A stretch of 64,000 bases of DNA from Cloacimonetes bacterium UBA3541 (GTDB lineage: Bacteria; Cloacimonadota; Cloacimonadia; Cloacimonadales; Cloacimonadaceae): assembly GCA_002376725.1 (NCBI GenBank), contig DFOM01000059.1, positions 1 through 64,000 of the forward strand, in the 5' to 3' direction. Under the pieces are notes generated by a model. That model saw only the letters and a program-made list of their open reading frames with translations. It was not told the DNA's origin and made no database searches. The translations under genes and the position numbers were made by a program. Positions 62,640-64,000 of this stretch are shown here, piece by piece. The stretch's first letter is position 1. Each line of letters opens with the position of its first letter.

Positions 62640-63090
62640 GGAATTATGCCCTCTCGCTTTAAAAAACCTTTTTCTCCTGCATTTTTTATCAGTTAGCCTC
62701 AAATCTCTTCCTTATATAATTATTTTTTAATTTCCTTTAAAATAATGCCTCTGCTCTTTTTAATCAAATAACCTTTTCTTTAGAATAATACCTCACCTCT
62801 TTTTAATCAATCAATTCAACCTTTTTTCTACCTTTGCCTGTTCTCTATCATTCCCTACCTACCTTTTAATTCCTCCTCCTATTCTATTTCTTTATCTCAT
62901 CTATACCCTCTGATTCTCTCTCTTATTTTATTTCTTCCTTTAATCTATAATCCCTATTTCCTTATCTTATTCTATTTCTTACTTTCTTATCCAGACAATA
63001 ATATAACCTTACACCTTGATAACATATTTCTTATCAATTACATTTACCCCTAATCCTTAATTTTCTACCTACCCTTTCTTTTCACCATAT
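62640..63090. other. pyrimidine-rich intergenic tract
   Basis: In this gap (62598-63313) the plus strand is strongly biased to C and T over about 400 bp, with few G. It contains two similar segments, AATAATGCCTCTGCTCTTTT (about 62741) and AATAATACCTCACCTCTTTT (about 62784). There is no open frame and no clear RNA structure. Confidence 0.7.
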
Positions 63091-63160
63091 TCTCCCTTGG
63101 CTCTCTCCTGTCTCTTTCGCTTGTAAAGTGCTAAGAGACAGACAAGTAGGAGCCTGGAGA
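63091..63160. repeat. hairpin element related to 8101-8189
   Basis: CTGTCTCTT (63108-63116) pairs with AAGAGACAG (63133-63141), with weaker outer pairing between the CTCC and GGAG flanks. TCTCCCTTGGCTCTCTCCTG matches the reverse complement of the arm at 8161-8189 at about four of five positions by eye. It is probably a dispersed repeat; a terminator role is possible. Confidence 0.5.
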
Positions 63161-63313
63161 CAAAATTAATGGTTTATTCTCTGAAAACAAATAAGATAGA
63201 AGATTGACTACATAATTAAATGGGATACAAATTATTTACTACTATAATATAATTTAATTAACCGATTCAGTTCTATTTCGTGTTTTAATATTTTGACCTG
63301 GATTCAAGCACTG

Positions 63314-64000
63314 TTAAATTGTATTTTCTTGTTTTTTAATCAATTGATAAGTCTTTTCAATATTTTGTATGCTCTGGTAAATCTTTTTTATAGGTTTAAA
63401 TTCTTTTATGGAGTAAGTATATATAATATCTTGAATTAAATCCTCTAATAAATTTAGAGAAAAAAGAGCATATCTGGTTTCTTCTAGAGGACTCTCTTTT
63501 AAAGATGACCTATATGTTCCATCATTTTGATAGTATTTATCAATTATTTCACCTAATTGTTTAATTTTACCGATTAACTGATTAAGTTCATTTATTTTAA
63601 GTTCTATTTTAGAATACAGGAAATCTATACTATACATAATCTTAGCTATTTCATTTAAAGAAATTTCCTCTTTTATATAGCTTAAAAGATAAATTAACCA
63701 TAAATTGGTATTATGTGGCACTTTATTAAAATTATCCAATATGAAACATACTTCAAAAAAGCTTTCTAAATTATTAGGTATGATGTTCATTATTTTATCT
63801 TCATCTATTACATCTTCAAGAAGAGCAGAAAGTTTATCTTTATAAATATCAATTTAATAATGCTGAAAATTAAGAATATAATTCTTTGCATCGATCTGTT
63901 TACATATTTGTTTTAACCCAGTATCATATTTTAATATTTCCTCAAATTTAGCCTTAGGCACCCTAAATGCAGAAGTTCTCCATGCTTCAACCATATCAAT
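63314..64000 (-). pseudogene. incoming gene interrupted by an in-frame TAA, partial at window edge
   Basis: From 64000 the minus strand reads protein in one frame: MVEAWRTSAFRVPKAKFEEI and onward for about 48 codons to a TAA at 63856-63854. The same frame continues at once with IDIYKDKLSALLEDVIDEDK and then a further 158 codons to 63314. No ATG, GTG or TTG occurs between the TAA and the ATG at 63790. The long part is helical and Lys/Ile/Leu-rich (SFFEVCFILDNFNKVP, YSKIELKINELNQLIGKIKQ) and matches no family I know. Either the gene is broken, or a second gene starts at 63790. Confidence 0.5.

Overview
The window is an AT-rich bacterial chromosome segment. The best guess is a member of Cloacimonadota (Candidatus Cloacimonas-like). 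The reasons are a large secreted protein ending in a FlgD/type IX-like sorting domain (starting QNYPNPFNPSTEI), a PorV/PorQ-like outer-membrane barrel, many lipoproteins, SLBB polysaccharide export, and genes of an amino-acid-fermenting anaerobe (FtcD, EtfB, Mrp). The assignment rests on style and content, not on a database match.

Layout. 1-776: repeat-rich DNA of stacked hairpins with no gene. 777-8024 (+): cell-elongation operon mreB, mreC, an F420-0 glutamyl ligase-like gene, mreD, PBP2, rodA, a lipoprotein and dtd. 8272-17335 (-): a long tight run of envelope and metabolic genes: sugar epimerase, SLBB export protein, sugar aminotransferase, etfB, lgt, lipoprotein, purB, DUF2147, a decarboxylase-like membrane protein and a propeller-like lipoprotein. 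17463-26937 (-): ftcD, a CNNM/CorC protein, prfA, a DUF1385 protein, rpmE with a clear terminator, mrp, a His/Cys-rich protein and leuS. 26938-27981: a 1-kb gap with an 11-bp tandem repeat and a possible gene relic. 27982-33522 (+): the sorting-domain protein, htpX, rlmD (no canonical start codon) and a lipoprotein. 33692-33944: tRNA-Lys and two tRNA-Glu. 34015-42954 (+): M23 peptidase, thiN, xseB, prenyl synthase, dut, nadA, a methyltransferase with an apparent CTG start, FtsX-like protein, pgsA, a DUF4837-like lipoprotein and a TPR protein.

43102-56735 is a DNA modification/defence island lying just downstream of tRNA-Asn. Its first operon holds a DUF1016 (YhcG) nuclease, a 37-residue ORF, a C5 cytosine methyltransferase, a protein with two GHKL ATPase modules, a receiver-domain protein with an unknown 300-residue effector, and a MutY-family glycosylase resembling the T/G-mismatch enzyme Mig of Methanothermobacter. 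Its second operon holds RadC, a double HARE-HTH protein with a nuclease-like tail, a PD-(D/E)XK-N6-methylase fusion, a second DUF1016 nuclease and a two-TRD specificity subunit. The two-GHKL/receiver pair and the HARE protein are the best candidates for an incompletely described system. Both DUF1016 genes carry short hairpin-encoded octapeptide repeats at the same linker.

56736-57392 is a second repeat field, belonging to the same hairpin family as the left edge but inverted. 57393-62597 (-) returns to ordinary genes: SagB-type oxidoreductase, phosphofructokinase, dxr, PorV-like barrel and a membrane protein. The right edge has a pyrimidine-rich tract and an incoming gene interrupted by an in-frame TAA.
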